A stretch of DNA of 64,000 nucleotides, taken from Nonomuraea spiralis (GTDB taxonomy: Bacteria; Actinomycetota; Actinomycetes; Streptosporangiales; Streptosporangiaceae). Of the stretch, positions 7,476 to 14,965 are shown piece by piece. Made by a program: the position numbers and the translations under genes. The notes under the pieces were generated by a model. It was not told where the DNA came from and did not search any database. It worked only from the letters and a program-made list of their open reading frames with translations. Each line of letters begins with the position of its first letter. The stretch's first letter is position 1. Where the stretch lies: contig NZ_BMRC01000023.1 of NCBI RefSeq assembly GCF_014648435.1, forward strand, positions 1 to 64,000. Reading direction: 5' to 3'.

Positions 7476-8203
7476 CCGGGCCGCTGGATCAGCCAGGCCG
7501 GCTGGCCGGCGCCGGCGCGGAAGGTGATCCTTCGACCCCAGCGGGACGGCTCCCTGGGCCGCGAGCCCTCGACCGGCACCGGCGGCTACCTCGACACCCA
7601 GCAGACCGAGATCGCGATGGCCGGCGACCCGCCACCGCCGACCCGAACCGGCTGGCCTTCCTGACCCCGCCGCTGAAGAACGCGGTCCGGCTGTCCGGGA
7701 CGCCGTCGGTGAGCCTCAAGGTCGAACTTGACAAACCGACCGCGAACCTGGGCGTCCTGCTCGTCGACTACGGCACCGACACCCGCATCGACTACCGCGA
7801 ACGCTCCGCGACGTCCGCGGAAGGACTGAAGGTCATCGGCGGCAAGGACTGCGTCGGACAGGGTACGGCCGACGACGACGGCTGCTACACCAGGGCCGGC
7901 GACAACACGGCGGTCTCCGGCTTCAACGTGGTCTCGCGCGGGATCCTGGACGCGCAGAACCACAGGTCGCTCAGCCGCTCGACCCCGCTGACGCCCGGCA
8001 GGCCGTACCGGATCAGCTGGAAGATGTTGCCGCAGGACTACGAGTTCAAGGCGGGACACCGGCTCGGCCTGGTGCTGACCGGCACCAACGCCGACCTTCT
8101 CCAGGAGCCCGACCTCGAACCCGGCACCGGGACCAGGGTCACGGTCGACCTGGCCAGCACCTCGATCTCGCTGCCGCTGGTCACCGGCACGACCATCGGG
8201 TGA
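7476..8203 (+). pseudogene. CocE/NonD-type (Xaa-Pro dipeptidyl-peptidase) C-terminal remnant, frameshifted
   Basis: The last 164 residues (from 7709) match the C-terminal beta-sandwich of X-Pro dipeptidyl-peptidase/CocE hydrolases: VELDKPTANLGVLLVDYG, SGFNVVSRGILDAQNH, TPGRPYRISWKMLPQDYEF and GHRLGLVLTGT. Upstream coding similarity (WPAPARKVILRPQRDGSL, YLDTQQTE) is in a different frame that ends at the TGA near 7662; the shift lies at about 7625-7650, before DPNRLAFLTPPLKNAVRLSG. The alpha/beta hydrolase domain that should carry the catalytic Ser is absent. This is a truncated, frameshifted pseudogene. Confidence 0.75.
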
Positions 8204-8309
8204 CCTGAGCGCCGAGCGTCGAGCGCCGGACGGGGACCGGCGCTCGGCTGCCGGCGCTCGTGACGCACCGGACAGCGGCCCGGGCCGATCGGCGCGGCGA
8301 AGTGTGCGG

Positions 8310-9086
8310 TCACTGGTGGGGGATGTCCACGCCGGCGGCCCGGAGCTTCGCCTCGACCAGCGCGGTCAGCCGGGCCATGGCCGGTGCCGCCTGGTCCTCG
8401 CCGTGGTGGTTGAGCAGGCCGTACCGGGTGGTGTCGGCGCGGGCCCGCAGGCGTTTCGAGGTCGCGAGCAACGCGGGGTTGGCGAGGAACCGCTCGGCCA
8501 CGGCGGTCGCGAGCTCCTCGATACGGGGGTCGTCGGGCGCCAGGTCCTTGGCGGCCCAGCATTCCTTGTTCAGGTCGACGAACCGGGTGTCGTCGAGGGC
8601 GCGCTCGGCCTCGCCGAGGTAGTCGTCGAAGTCGTCGGGGACCAGGGCCCTGGTCAGCACCATGCCCTCGCGGTAGGCCGCCACCTCGTCCGGGGTGAAG
8701 CCGAGGCCGGCGGCCCGGTCCAGCAGCGCGCAGGCCCGGTCGGGCAACAGGGTCCGGTCGCCGTTGGCCAGCCGGTCCAGCAGGTCGCGGCGGGCGATCA
8801 GCTCGTCGATGCGTTCGGTCATCCGCCGTTTGACCTCGGCCAGGTCGGTGGCGAAGTGTCGCGGATCGGCGGCGAGCAGCGGGCCGATCCCGGACAGCGG
8901 TACGCCGGCCTCGGCCAGCGTACGGACCTGGATCAGCCGCAGCAGCTCCGACGATCCGTAGCGACGGTAGCCGGAGCTGTCGCGCAGCGGTTCGTCGACC
9001 AGGCCGAGCCGGTGGTAGTGACGTATCGTCTTGATCGTGACGCCGGCGTAGGCCGCCGCCTGGCCGATCGTGACACCGCTCATCAT
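8310..9086 (-). CDS. MerR family transcriptional regulator (TipAS-like length)
   Basis: The 258-residue protein begins with a MerR winged helix: TIGQAAAYAGVTIKTIRHYH and RLGLVDEPLRDSSGYRRYG. A coiled dimer helix follows, then a longer C-terminal effector region (about 110-258) rich in Ala, Asp and Leu. No Cys cluster for metal sensing is evident, so a small-molecule ligand is more likely. The start codons (ATGATG at 9086/9083) overlap the stop of the alpha/beta hydrolase gene, so the two form an operon and the regulator probably controls it from the dyad at 9912-9926. Confidence 0.88.
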   Translation of the reverse strand: MMSGVTIGQAAAYAGVTIKTIRHYHRLGLVDEPLRDSSGYRRYGSSELLRLIQVRTLAEAGVPLSGIGPLLAADPRHFATDLAEVKRRMTERIDELIARRDLLDRLANGDRTLLPDRACALLDRAAGLGFTPDEVAAYREGMVLTRALVPDDFDDYLGEAERALDDTRFVDLNKECWAAKDLAPDDPRIEELATAVAERFLANPALLATSKRLRARADTTRYGLLNHHGEDQAAPAMARLTALVEAKLRAAGVDIPHQ

Positions 9087-9895
9087 GGTTCTCTGCGACC
9101 TTCGCGGGTGAGGGCGGCGAGCGCGCGGGTGGTCTCGGCGATCGCGTGGAAGTCCTTGCGTACGATCGAGCCGTGGTTGCCGCCGACCTTGGCGGCGATC
9201 GCCAGGTTCGGGTTGCGGGCGAGCACCGGGTTGATCGTGAGGCGCATCTGCGCCTGTTCGTCGTTCTTGCTGCCCAAGGCCTCCCCCGAGGCGACCACGT
9301 AGCGGAGCGGGACCGTGAGGCCGTCGAGGATCGGTTCGAGGGCGGCGTGCAGGAGGTGGGCCTCGATGCTGACCTCGGCGTGCTGCTCGGCGCTCATCCG
9401 CGCGGCGTTGCCGGCGAGACGGGCGATCGGCAACGCCCAGCGGTACGTGCGGAACAGCCGCCGGATGCGTTCGTGACCGGCCTCGTCGGTCCAGCCGGCC
9501 GGGTACGGGCCGTCCACGCCGACGACGCCGGCGACGCGGTCCGGGTGCCTGGCCGCCCAGTGCACGCCGAGCAGCGCGCCGTACGACCAGCCCACCAGCA
9601 GCGGCCGCTCCAGCCCTCTGGCCTTCAGCACGGCGTCGAGATCCCGGACGCAGGCCTCGAAGGAGTAGTCGGCCGATCTCTTCGACCTGCCGCGCGCCCG
9701 CTCGTCGTAGGTGATGTGCCGCCACCGCGGGCCCAGGTCGTCGATGACCGGGCGCCAGTGACGCTGACTGGCGTAGGAGCCGTTCAGGTAGACCACGGGG
9801 GTGCCGGTGCCGCCGGTGTCGGTCACGGCCAGGGCGGTGTCCTCCACCGGCAGCATGCCACTCCAGGCTGAATGAGTCGTGTTCGAGTTCGTCAT
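9083..9895 (-). CDS. alpha/beta hydrolase
   Basis: This 270-residue alpha/beta hydrolase has the oxyanion region YLNGSYASQRHW in place of the common HG motif, the nucleophile elbow GWSYGA with Ser104, and a catalytic His in GGNHGSIV near the C-terminus. An acid residue is expected in the region of about 205-225. No signal peptide is seen, so it is cytoplasmic. It is co-transcribed with the downstream MerR gene (overlapping stop/start) and lies downstream of the SnoaL-like gene. The substrate is unknown; esterase, lactonase or antibiotic-modifying activity would all fit. Confidence 0.85.
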   Translation of the reverse strand: MTNSNTTHSAWSGMLPVEDTALAVTDTGGTGTPVVYLNGSYASQRHWRPVIDDLGPRWRHITYDERARGRSKRSADYSFEACVRDLDAVLKARGLERPLLVGWSYGALLGVHWAARHPDRVAGVVGVDGPYPAGWTDEAGHERIRRLFRTYRWALPIARLAGNAARMSAEQHAEVSIEAHLLHAALEPILDGLTVPLRYVVASGEALGSKNDEQAQMRLTINPVLARNPNLAIAAKVGGNHGSIVRKDFHAIAETTRALAALTREGRREP

Positions 9896-9911
9896 GGCAC
9901 CACGGTCGGGC

Positions 9912-9932
9912 TTGACCTTGGGTCAATGTCAA
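9912..9932 (-). promoter_or_regulatory. MerR-type dyad and -35-like element before the hydrolase-merR operon
   Basis: TTGACC and GGTCAA form a perfect inverted repeat around three bases (9912-9926), and directly next to it on the minus strand is TTGACA (9932-9927), a consensus -35. MerR regulators bind such dyads within promoters. The -10 is not clear. The start codon of the hydrolase lies only 17 bases downstream. Confidence 0.55.
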
Positions 9933-10000
9933 CCGCGGCTGCGCGGGCTCCGGTGCGACGGCGACGAAGGGCCGGTCACCGGAGGGTCCGCGGGTCGTTT

Positions 10001-10432
10001 CTACCGTTCCGTACCGCCGTTGTCACCAGGGCCGGTCCCGGCCGCCCACCAGGTCAGGTTGGCGGCGGCCTGGGACACCGGTTCGATGATCTCCCACGCC
10101 TCGGCGATCAGCCCGTCGTCCAGCCGCCAGATGTCGACGACCACGATCTCCGGACCGCCGCCGGGCGCCCGGCGGCGCGAGTGCATCACGACGTGATCGC
10201 CGTCGGCCAGCACGTGGTCGATCTCCACGGCCATGCCGGCCAGCGGAACCAGCGCGGCGCGTACGGCGTCGAGCCATTCGGCCTTGGTCGAGGCCGTCGA
10301 ATCGGGCCGGTGATGGACGAAGTCGTCGCTCAGCAGCGGCGCGAGCGCGTCGACGTCACCCGTCCCGACGAGTTCGGTCAGGGCCCGCTGGACGATGGCC
10401 TTGTTGTCGGTTGTCGCATTGTCGGTCGTCAT
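10001..10432 (-). CDS. SnoaL-like / NTF2-fold protein
   Basis: The 143-residue product fits the nuclear transport factor 2 fold used by SnoaL-like cyclases and many small hydrolases. Typical features are the N-terminal helix IVQRALTELVGTGDVDALAP, the LLSDDFVHHRPD segment and the C-terminal strand run VVVDIWRLDDGLIAEAWEI. It is divergent from the XRE regulator across a region holding a dyad at 10468-10484, and it lies 105 bp upstream of the hydrolase gene in the same direction. Catalytic activity cannot be assigned. Confidence 0.8.
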   Translation of the reverse strand: MTTDNATTDNKAIVQRALTELVGTGDVDALAPLLSDDFVHHRPDSTASTKAEWLDAVRAALVPLAGMAVEIDHVLADGDHVVMHSRRRAPGGGPEIVVVDIWRLDDGLIAEAWEIIEPVSQAAANLTWWAAGTGPGDNGGTER

Positions 10433-10467
10433 GGAGAGCAGTGTTTCCGGCGCGGCGGAGGATGTCG

Positions 10468-10484
10468 ATGAAAGGGGATTTCAT
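10468..10484. promoter_or_regulatory. candidate operator in the divergent snoaL-like/XRE promoter region
   Basis: ATGAAA and TTTCAT form a perfect inverted repeat around GGGGA, 20 bp before the XRE start codon and 35 bp before the SnoaL-like start. Its position suggests an autoregulatory site for the XRE protein. Confidence 0.45.
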
Positions 10485-10504
10485 GGCGAGTAGCATCGGC
10501 GGCC

Positions 10505-11350
10505 ATGAACAGCATCGGGGAGATGTTGCGGCAATGGCGGCACCGCCGGCGGCTCAGCCAGCTCGACCTCGCGATCGCCGCCGACGTCTCGGCCCGTCAC
10601 GTGAGCCTGGTGGAGACCGGCAAGTCCAACCCGAGCGCCGACATGATCCTGCGGCTCGCCGACCAGCTTGAGGTCCCGTTGCGGGAGCGCAACCGGCTGC
10701 TGCTCGCCGCCGGCTTCGCCCCCCGTTACACCGAACGTCCGCTCGGCACGGGCACGCTGTCCACGGCCGGGGACGCGATCGCGCGGGTGCTGCGCGCCCA
10801 CGAACCGTACCCGGCGGTGGTGCTCGACCGCCGGTGGAACATCGTGATGAGCAACCGCGCCCTCGACGCGTTCCTCGTGGACGTCGCGCCCGACCTGCTG
10901 CGGCCGCCGGTCAACATCGTGCGGCTGGGGCTGGGCCGCGGCGGGCTCGCTCCCCGGATCGTCAACCTGGCAGAGGTACGCGCGGTGTTGCGCGCCCGGA
11001 TCTCGCGCCAGCTCGCCATCGCCCCCGACGCCGAGCTGCACGCGATCTACGAGGAACTGCTCGCGCCCGGCGCCGACGAGACGAGCCGGCCGGTCGAGTC
11101 CGAGGTCACCATTCCGATGATCTTCCGGTTCGGCGACCTCGAACTGCGGCTGTTCTCGACCACCACCACGTTCGGCACCCCGCTGGACATCACGCTGGAC
11201 GAGATCTCGATCGAGTCGTACTACCCGGCCGACGCGGAGACGGCCGCCTACTTCGAGACGTTCGAGGGGACGCTCGAAGGGACATTCGAGGGGAGGTTCG
11301 AGGGGAGGTTCGAGGCGGGCGGGGTTCGACCGGGCTTTGAGGGTTTCTAG
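10505..11350 (+). CDS. XRE family regulator with MmyB-like C-terminal domain
   Basis: This 281-residue protein has a helix-turn-helix at residues 5-60 (RRRLSQLDLAIAADVSARHV, SLVETGKSNPSADMI). A MmyB-type ligand-binding domain follows (ERNRLLLAAGFAP, VVLDRRWNIVMSNRAL, VNIVRLGLGRGGLAPRIVN, FSTTTTFGTPLDITLDEISI). This family is thought to sense small molecules such as fatty acids, and it often lies divergent from the oxidoreductase genes it controls. The last residues are a tandem repeat, FEGT-LEGT-FEGR-FEGR-FEAG, encoded by 12-bp DNA repeats. It is divergent from the SnoaL-like gene and upstream of the P450 operon. Confidence 0.88.
   Translation: MNSIGEMLRQWRHRRRLSQLDLAIAADVSARHVSLVETGKSNPSADMILRLADQLEVPLRERNRLLLAAGFAPRYTERPLGTGTLSTAGDAIARVLRAHEPYPAVVLDRRWNIVMSNRALDAFLVDVAPDLLRPPVNIVRLGLGRGGLAPRIVNLAEVRAVLRARISRQLAIAPDAELHAIYEELLAPGADETSRPVESEVTIPMIFRFGDLELRLFSTTTTFGTPLDITLDEISIESYYPADAETAAYFETFEGTLEGTFEGRFEGRFEAGGVRPGFEGF
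11261..11320 (+). repeat. 12-bp tandem repeat (five units) at the 3' end of the XRE gene
   Basis: The units start at 11261, 11273, 11285, 11297 and 11309 with consensus TTCGAGGGGAGG; units three and four are identical. They encode repeated F/L-E-G-T/R tetrapeptides just before the stop. Slippage of such a repeat would change the protein length by multiples of four residues without a frameshift. Confidence 0.85.
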
Positions 11351-11486
11351 GCCGCCTTCACAGCGGTCTCGGGCGGAAGTCTCCGGGGCTGGTTCAACGA
11401 CAGCCTTGACGTATGAGCGCTGAGGACGACGCTCCGCGTTCACAGAACGATCAAGGCGATCGATGTGCCCGAATTCAGGAGACAGC

Positions 11487-12701
11487 ATGACCGATGCCCC
11501 GCCGGAAACGACGATCTTCCCGATGCCCCGCGCGGCCGGCCGCCCGTTCGACCCGGCCCCGGAGCTGGCCCGCCGTAGCAAGGAGGAGCCGGTCTCGCGG
11601 GTACGCCTGTGGGACGGCACCACTCCGTGGCTGGTCACCGCGTACGAGGACGTCCGCGCGGTGCTCGCCGACCCGCGCGTCGGCGTGGACGTCGCCGAGC
11701 CCGGCTTCCCGCACACCAACGCGGTGAGCAAGGCCCGCGACGCGCGGATGAAGACCCTGATGCAGATGGACGCGCCGGAGCACACCGCGCACCGGCGGCT
11801 GCTGACCGCCGACTTCATGGTCAAGAAGATGGAGGCGCTGCGGCCCAGGATCCAGCGCGTCGTCGACGACCTCATCGACGACCTGCTCGCCGGGCCGAAC
11901 CCGGCCGACCTGGTCGAGGCGCTCGCGCTGCCGGTCCCGTCGCTGGTGATCTGCGAACTGCTCGGCGTGCCGTACGCGGACCGGGCCTTCTTCCAGCGGG
12001 TGGCGGGCGAGCTGGTCATGGACGAGGGCGACCCGGCACGGGCCCTGGCCGCCGGCGAGGAGCTGAACGCCTACCTGGAGGCGCTGGTGGCGGCGAAGAG
12101 CGCCGACCCGGGCGAGGACGTCCTCAGCCGGCTGGCCGTGGAGCAGTACGGGACGGGCGCGATGACCCTGCGGGAGATCGCCACCATGGGCCAGCTCCTG
12201 CTGGTGGCCGGGCACGACACCACCGCGAACATGATCGCGCTCGGCACGGCCGCGCTGCTGGCGAACCCCGGCCAGCTCGCGGCGGTACGCGACGGCGACC
12301 CGGCGCTGGTGGCCAACGCCGTCGAGGAGCTCCTGCGCTACCTGTCCATCACCCACACCGAGGCCCGCCGCGTCGCGCGCGAGGACCTGGAGATCGGCGG
12401 CCGGCTGATCCGCAAGGGCGAGGGCATCGTCGTGGTGAAGAGCACCGCCAACCGGGATCCGTCGGCCTTCCCCGACCCCGACGTGCTCGACGTCCGCCGC
12501 CGGGTACGCCACCACGTCGCCTTCGGCTACGGCGTCCACCAGTGTCTGGGCCAGCCGCTGGCCCGGGTGGAACTGCAGGTCGTCTACGGCACCCTCTACC
12601 GGCGTATCCCCACGCTGGCACTGGCCACGCCTCCGTCGGAGCTGGCGTTCAAGCAGCAGGCCGTCTTCTACGGCGTCCGCGAACTGCCCGTCACCTGGTG
12701 A
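11487..12701 (+). CDS. cytochrome P450 (class I system)
   Basis: This 404-residue soluble bacterial P450 has the I-helix oxygen-activating motif VAGHDTT, the K-helix EELLR and the haem-ligand loop FGYGVHQCLG (Cys near residue 353). It would hydroxylate or epoxidise a small organic substrate with electrons from the ferredoxin and reductase encoded directly downstream. ATG 11487 is chosen because aggaga lies six bases upstream; a longer in-frame start at 11463 lacks such a site. The subfamily and substrate cannot be told from sequence alone. Confidence 0.93.
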   Translation: MTDAPPETTIFPMPRAAGRPFDPAPELARRSKEEPVSRVRLWDGTTPWLVTAYEDVRAVLADPRVGVDVAEPGFPHTNAVSKARDARMKTLMQMDAPEHTAHRRLLTADFMVKKMEALRPRIQRVVDDLIDDLLAGPNPADLVEALALPVPSLVICELLGVPYADRAFFQRVAGELVMDEGDPARALAAGEELNAYLEALVAAKSADPGEDVLSRLAVEQYGTGAMTLREIATMGQLLLVAGHDTTANMIALGTAALLANPGQLAAVRDGDPALVANAVEELLRYLSITHTEARRVAREDLEIGGRLIRKGEGIVVVKSTANRDPSAFPDPDVLDVRRRVRHHVAFGYGVHQCLGQPLARVELQVVYGTLYRRIPTLALATPPSELAFKQQAVFYGVRELPVTW

Positions 12702-12724
12702 TCGAGCGAAGGAGAGTCAAGCCC

Positions 12725-12934
12725 ATGAAGGTCACCGTGGACCAGGACGCCTGCACCGGTTCGGGCCAGTGCGTCCTCATCGCCCCCGGCGTGTTCGACC
12801 AGCGCGACGAGGACGGCATCGTCGTACTCCTGGAGGACCACCCCGAACCGGGACTGCTGGCCGACGTCGGCGAGGCCGCCCGGATCTGCCCGGCCCTCGC
12901 GATCACCCTGACCGCCACGCCGACCGCGCCGTGA
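12725..12934 (+). CDS. 3Fe-4S ferredoxin of the P450 system
   Basis: The 69-residue ferredoxin has CTGSGQC and a later CPALAI, the cysteine spacing of single-cluster 3Fe-4S ferredoxins that serve actinobacterial P450s. The acidic surface (DEDG, LEDHPE) is usual for docking to P450 and reductase. It lies 23 bp after the P450 and its TGA overlaps the GTG start of the reductase. Confidence 0.93.
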   Translation: MKVTVDQDACTGSGQCVLIAPGVFDQRDEDGIVVLLEDHPEPGLLADVGEAARICPALAITLTATPTAP

Positions 12935-14130
12935 GCGGGCCCGCCCGGATCGTGGTCGTGGGCGCCTCGGCGGCGGGTCTGGCCGCCGCCGAGGCCCTGC
13001 GCCGCGACGGCTTCACCGGCTCGCTGACCCTGGTCGGCGCGGAGCGGCGCGAGCCCTACGACCGGCCGCCGCTGTCCAAGCAGATCCTGCGCGGCCGGTG
13101 GGAGCCCGGCCGCGTGACGTTACGCCGCCACGACGCCCGCGCCGCGCTCGCGGCCGACTGGCGGCTCGGCGTCGCCGCCACCGCCCTCGACACCGGCGCC
13201 CGCGAACTCGCCCTCTCCGACGGCGGCGTCCTGCCGTACGACGGGCTGGTGATCGCCACCGGGGTCGTCCCGCGACGGCTGCCGTCGGGACACGGGCTCG
13301 GCGGGGTGCACGTGCTGCGCACCCTCGACGACGCCCTCGCCCTGCGGGAGGGGCTGCTCGCCGCCCGGTCGGCGGTCGTCGTCGGCGCGGGCTTCCTCGG
13401 CTCGGAGGTCGCCGCCGTCGCCCGGGAGCTCGGCCTGGACGTCACCCTGGTCGACCCGCTGCCCGCGCCGATGATCGGCCCGCTCGGCGACCAGGTGGCC
13501 CACCTGCTCGCCGGCCTGCACGTACGGCACGGCGTCCGCCTCCACCTCGGCACCCTGGTCACCGGCCTGTCCGGCCGCGACGGCCGGGTCGACGGCGTGG
13601 ACCTGGACGGCGGCGTCCACGTCCCGGCCGACCTGGTGCTCGTGGCCGTCGGCTCGGAGCCCGCGGTCGGCTGGTTGTCCGGCAGCGGCCTGGACCTGGG
13701 GGACGGCGTGGAGTGCGACCACCGGTGCCGGGCCGCTCCCGGCGTGGTGGCCGCCGGCGACGTCGCCTCCTGGCGGCACCCCCGCTTCGGGCGCCTGCGC
13801 GTCGAGCACCGGCTGAACGCCACCGAGCAGGGCACGGCCGCCGCCCGTACGCTCCTGGGAGGCACCGCCGCCTTCGCCCCCGTGCCCTACTTCTGGACCG
13901 ACCAGTACGACGTGAAGATCCAGGCGTACGGCCTCACCGGCGGCGCGGCCCGCTTCCAGATCGTCGCCGGGGACCCAGCGAGCGGCCGGTTCGCCGGCCT
14001 GTACGGCACGGACGGGCACGTCACCGGCGCCATGACCTGGAACCTGCCCAGGCAGGCCCGCGAGCTCCGCCGCCACGTCGCCGAAGGGACCCCGTGGCGG
14101 CAGGCCCTCCGCGAGGCCGCCACCGGCTGA
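12931..14130 (+). CDS. FAD-dependent ferredoxin reductase of the P450 system
   Basis: This 399-residue pyridine nucleotide-disulphide-type reductase would pass electrons from NAD(P)H to the ferredoxin. It shows an N-terminal FAD loop GASAAGLAAAE, RPPLSKQ, the central NAD(P)-binding loop VVGAGFLGSEVA, the FAD motif AAGDVASW and the C-terminal domain with FWTDQY. The GTG start overlaps the ferredoxin stop (GTGA). Codon 64 is TTA (13120-13122), a very rare codon in such GC-rich genomes. The gene is convergent with the SDR gene with 7 bp between stops. Confidence 0.93.
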   Translation: MSGPARIVVVGASAAGLAAAEALRRDGFTGSLTLVGAERREPYDRPPLSKQILRGRWEPGRVTLRRHDARAALAADWRLGVAATALDTGARELALSDGGVLPYDGLVIATGVVPRRLPSGHGLGGVHVLRTLDDALALREGLLAARSAVVVGAGFLGSEVAAVARELGLDVTLVDPLPAPMIGPLGDQVAHLLAGLHVRHGVRLHLGTLVTGLSGRDGRVDGVDLDGGVHVPADLVLVAVGSEPAVGWLSGSGLDLGDGVECDHRCRAAPGVVAAGDVASWRHPRFGRLRVEHRLNATEQGTAAARTLLGGTAAFAPVPYFWTDQYDVKIQAYGLTGGAARFQIVAGDPASGRFAGLYGTDGHVTGAMTWNLPRQARELRRHVAEGTPWRQALREAATG

Positions 14131-14137
14131 CCGCGCC

Positions 14138-14890
14138 TCAGCGGAGGTAGGAGGCGCCGTTCAGGTCGAGGACGGTGCCGCTGGCCCATTCGGCCGCAGG
14201 GGAGGCCAGGTAGAGCACCGCGGCGGCGATCTCGTCCGGCTCCCCGACCCGGCCGAACGGGCTCTGCGCGCGGATGGCGTCCCCGAGGGGTGGCTTGAGG
14301 TATTCGGTGGTCATCTCGGTCGCCACGAATCCCGGGGCAACCGAGGCGACCGCGATGCCGTGGGGTGCGAGCGCCACCGCCAGCGACTGGCTCATAGCGT
14401 TCAGGCCCGCCTTGCTGGCGCCGTAGCCGGGGGCGTCGGGCTCGCCGCGGAAGGCGCCGCGGGAGCTGACGTTCACGATGCGGCCGCCGGCGCGCATGTG
14501 CCGCAGCGCGCACCAGGTGAGGTTGGCCGCGCCCATCAGGTTGACCTCGAACGCCTCCCGCCAGGCGGCCTGCCACTCCTCGTACGACGTGCCGGTGATG
14601 GGGTGGAGATGGTAGACCCCGGCGTTGTTGACCAGGACGTCGATCCCGCCCAGCGCCCCGGCGACCTCGTCGGCCATGCGCCGCACGCCCTCGGGATCGG
14701 CCAGATCGGCCTGGACGACGACATGGCCCGAGCCCGCCAGCCCGGCCAGCACGCCCTCGGCCGCCCGCGCCGAGTCGCGATGGTGGACGGCGACCCGGTC
14801 GCCCTGAGCGGCGAACGCCGTGGCGACCGCCCTCCCGATGCCTTTGGAGGCTCCTGTCACGAGTACCGCGCGCCCGTTCACCCGCCGCAC
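14138..14890 (-). CDS. SDR family NAD(P)-dependent oxidoreductase
   Basis: This 250-residue classical short-chain dehydrogenase has the cofactor loop TGASKGIG, NNAGVY, an active-site Ser in NVSSRG, the YGASK catalytic Tyr/Lys pair and the PGFVATEM loop. It resembles 3-oxoacyl-ACP reductase (FabG) in length and motifs, but SDR substrates cannot be read from such motifs. It is convergent with the P450 operon; a shared pathway is possible but not shown. Confidence 0.9.
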   Translation of the reverse strand: MRRVNGRAVLVTGASKGIGRAVATAFAAQGDRVAVHHRDSARAAEGVLAGLAGSGHVVVQADLADPEGVRRMADEVAGALGGIDVLVNNAGVYHLHPITGTSYEEWQAAWREAFEVNLMGAANLTWCALRHMRAGGRIVNVSSRGAFRGEPDAPGYGASKAGLNAMSQSLAVALAPHGIAVASVAPGFVATEMTTEYLKPPLGDAIRAQSPFGRVGEPDEIAAAVLYLASPAAEWASGTVLDLNGASYLR

Positions 14891-14965
14891 GCTAGCAGGA
14901 GGCCGATCTTCGGCGAACGGCGGGGAGTGGGGTGATCATCCGCCGTGTCCGGCCCAAGGGCCGGG

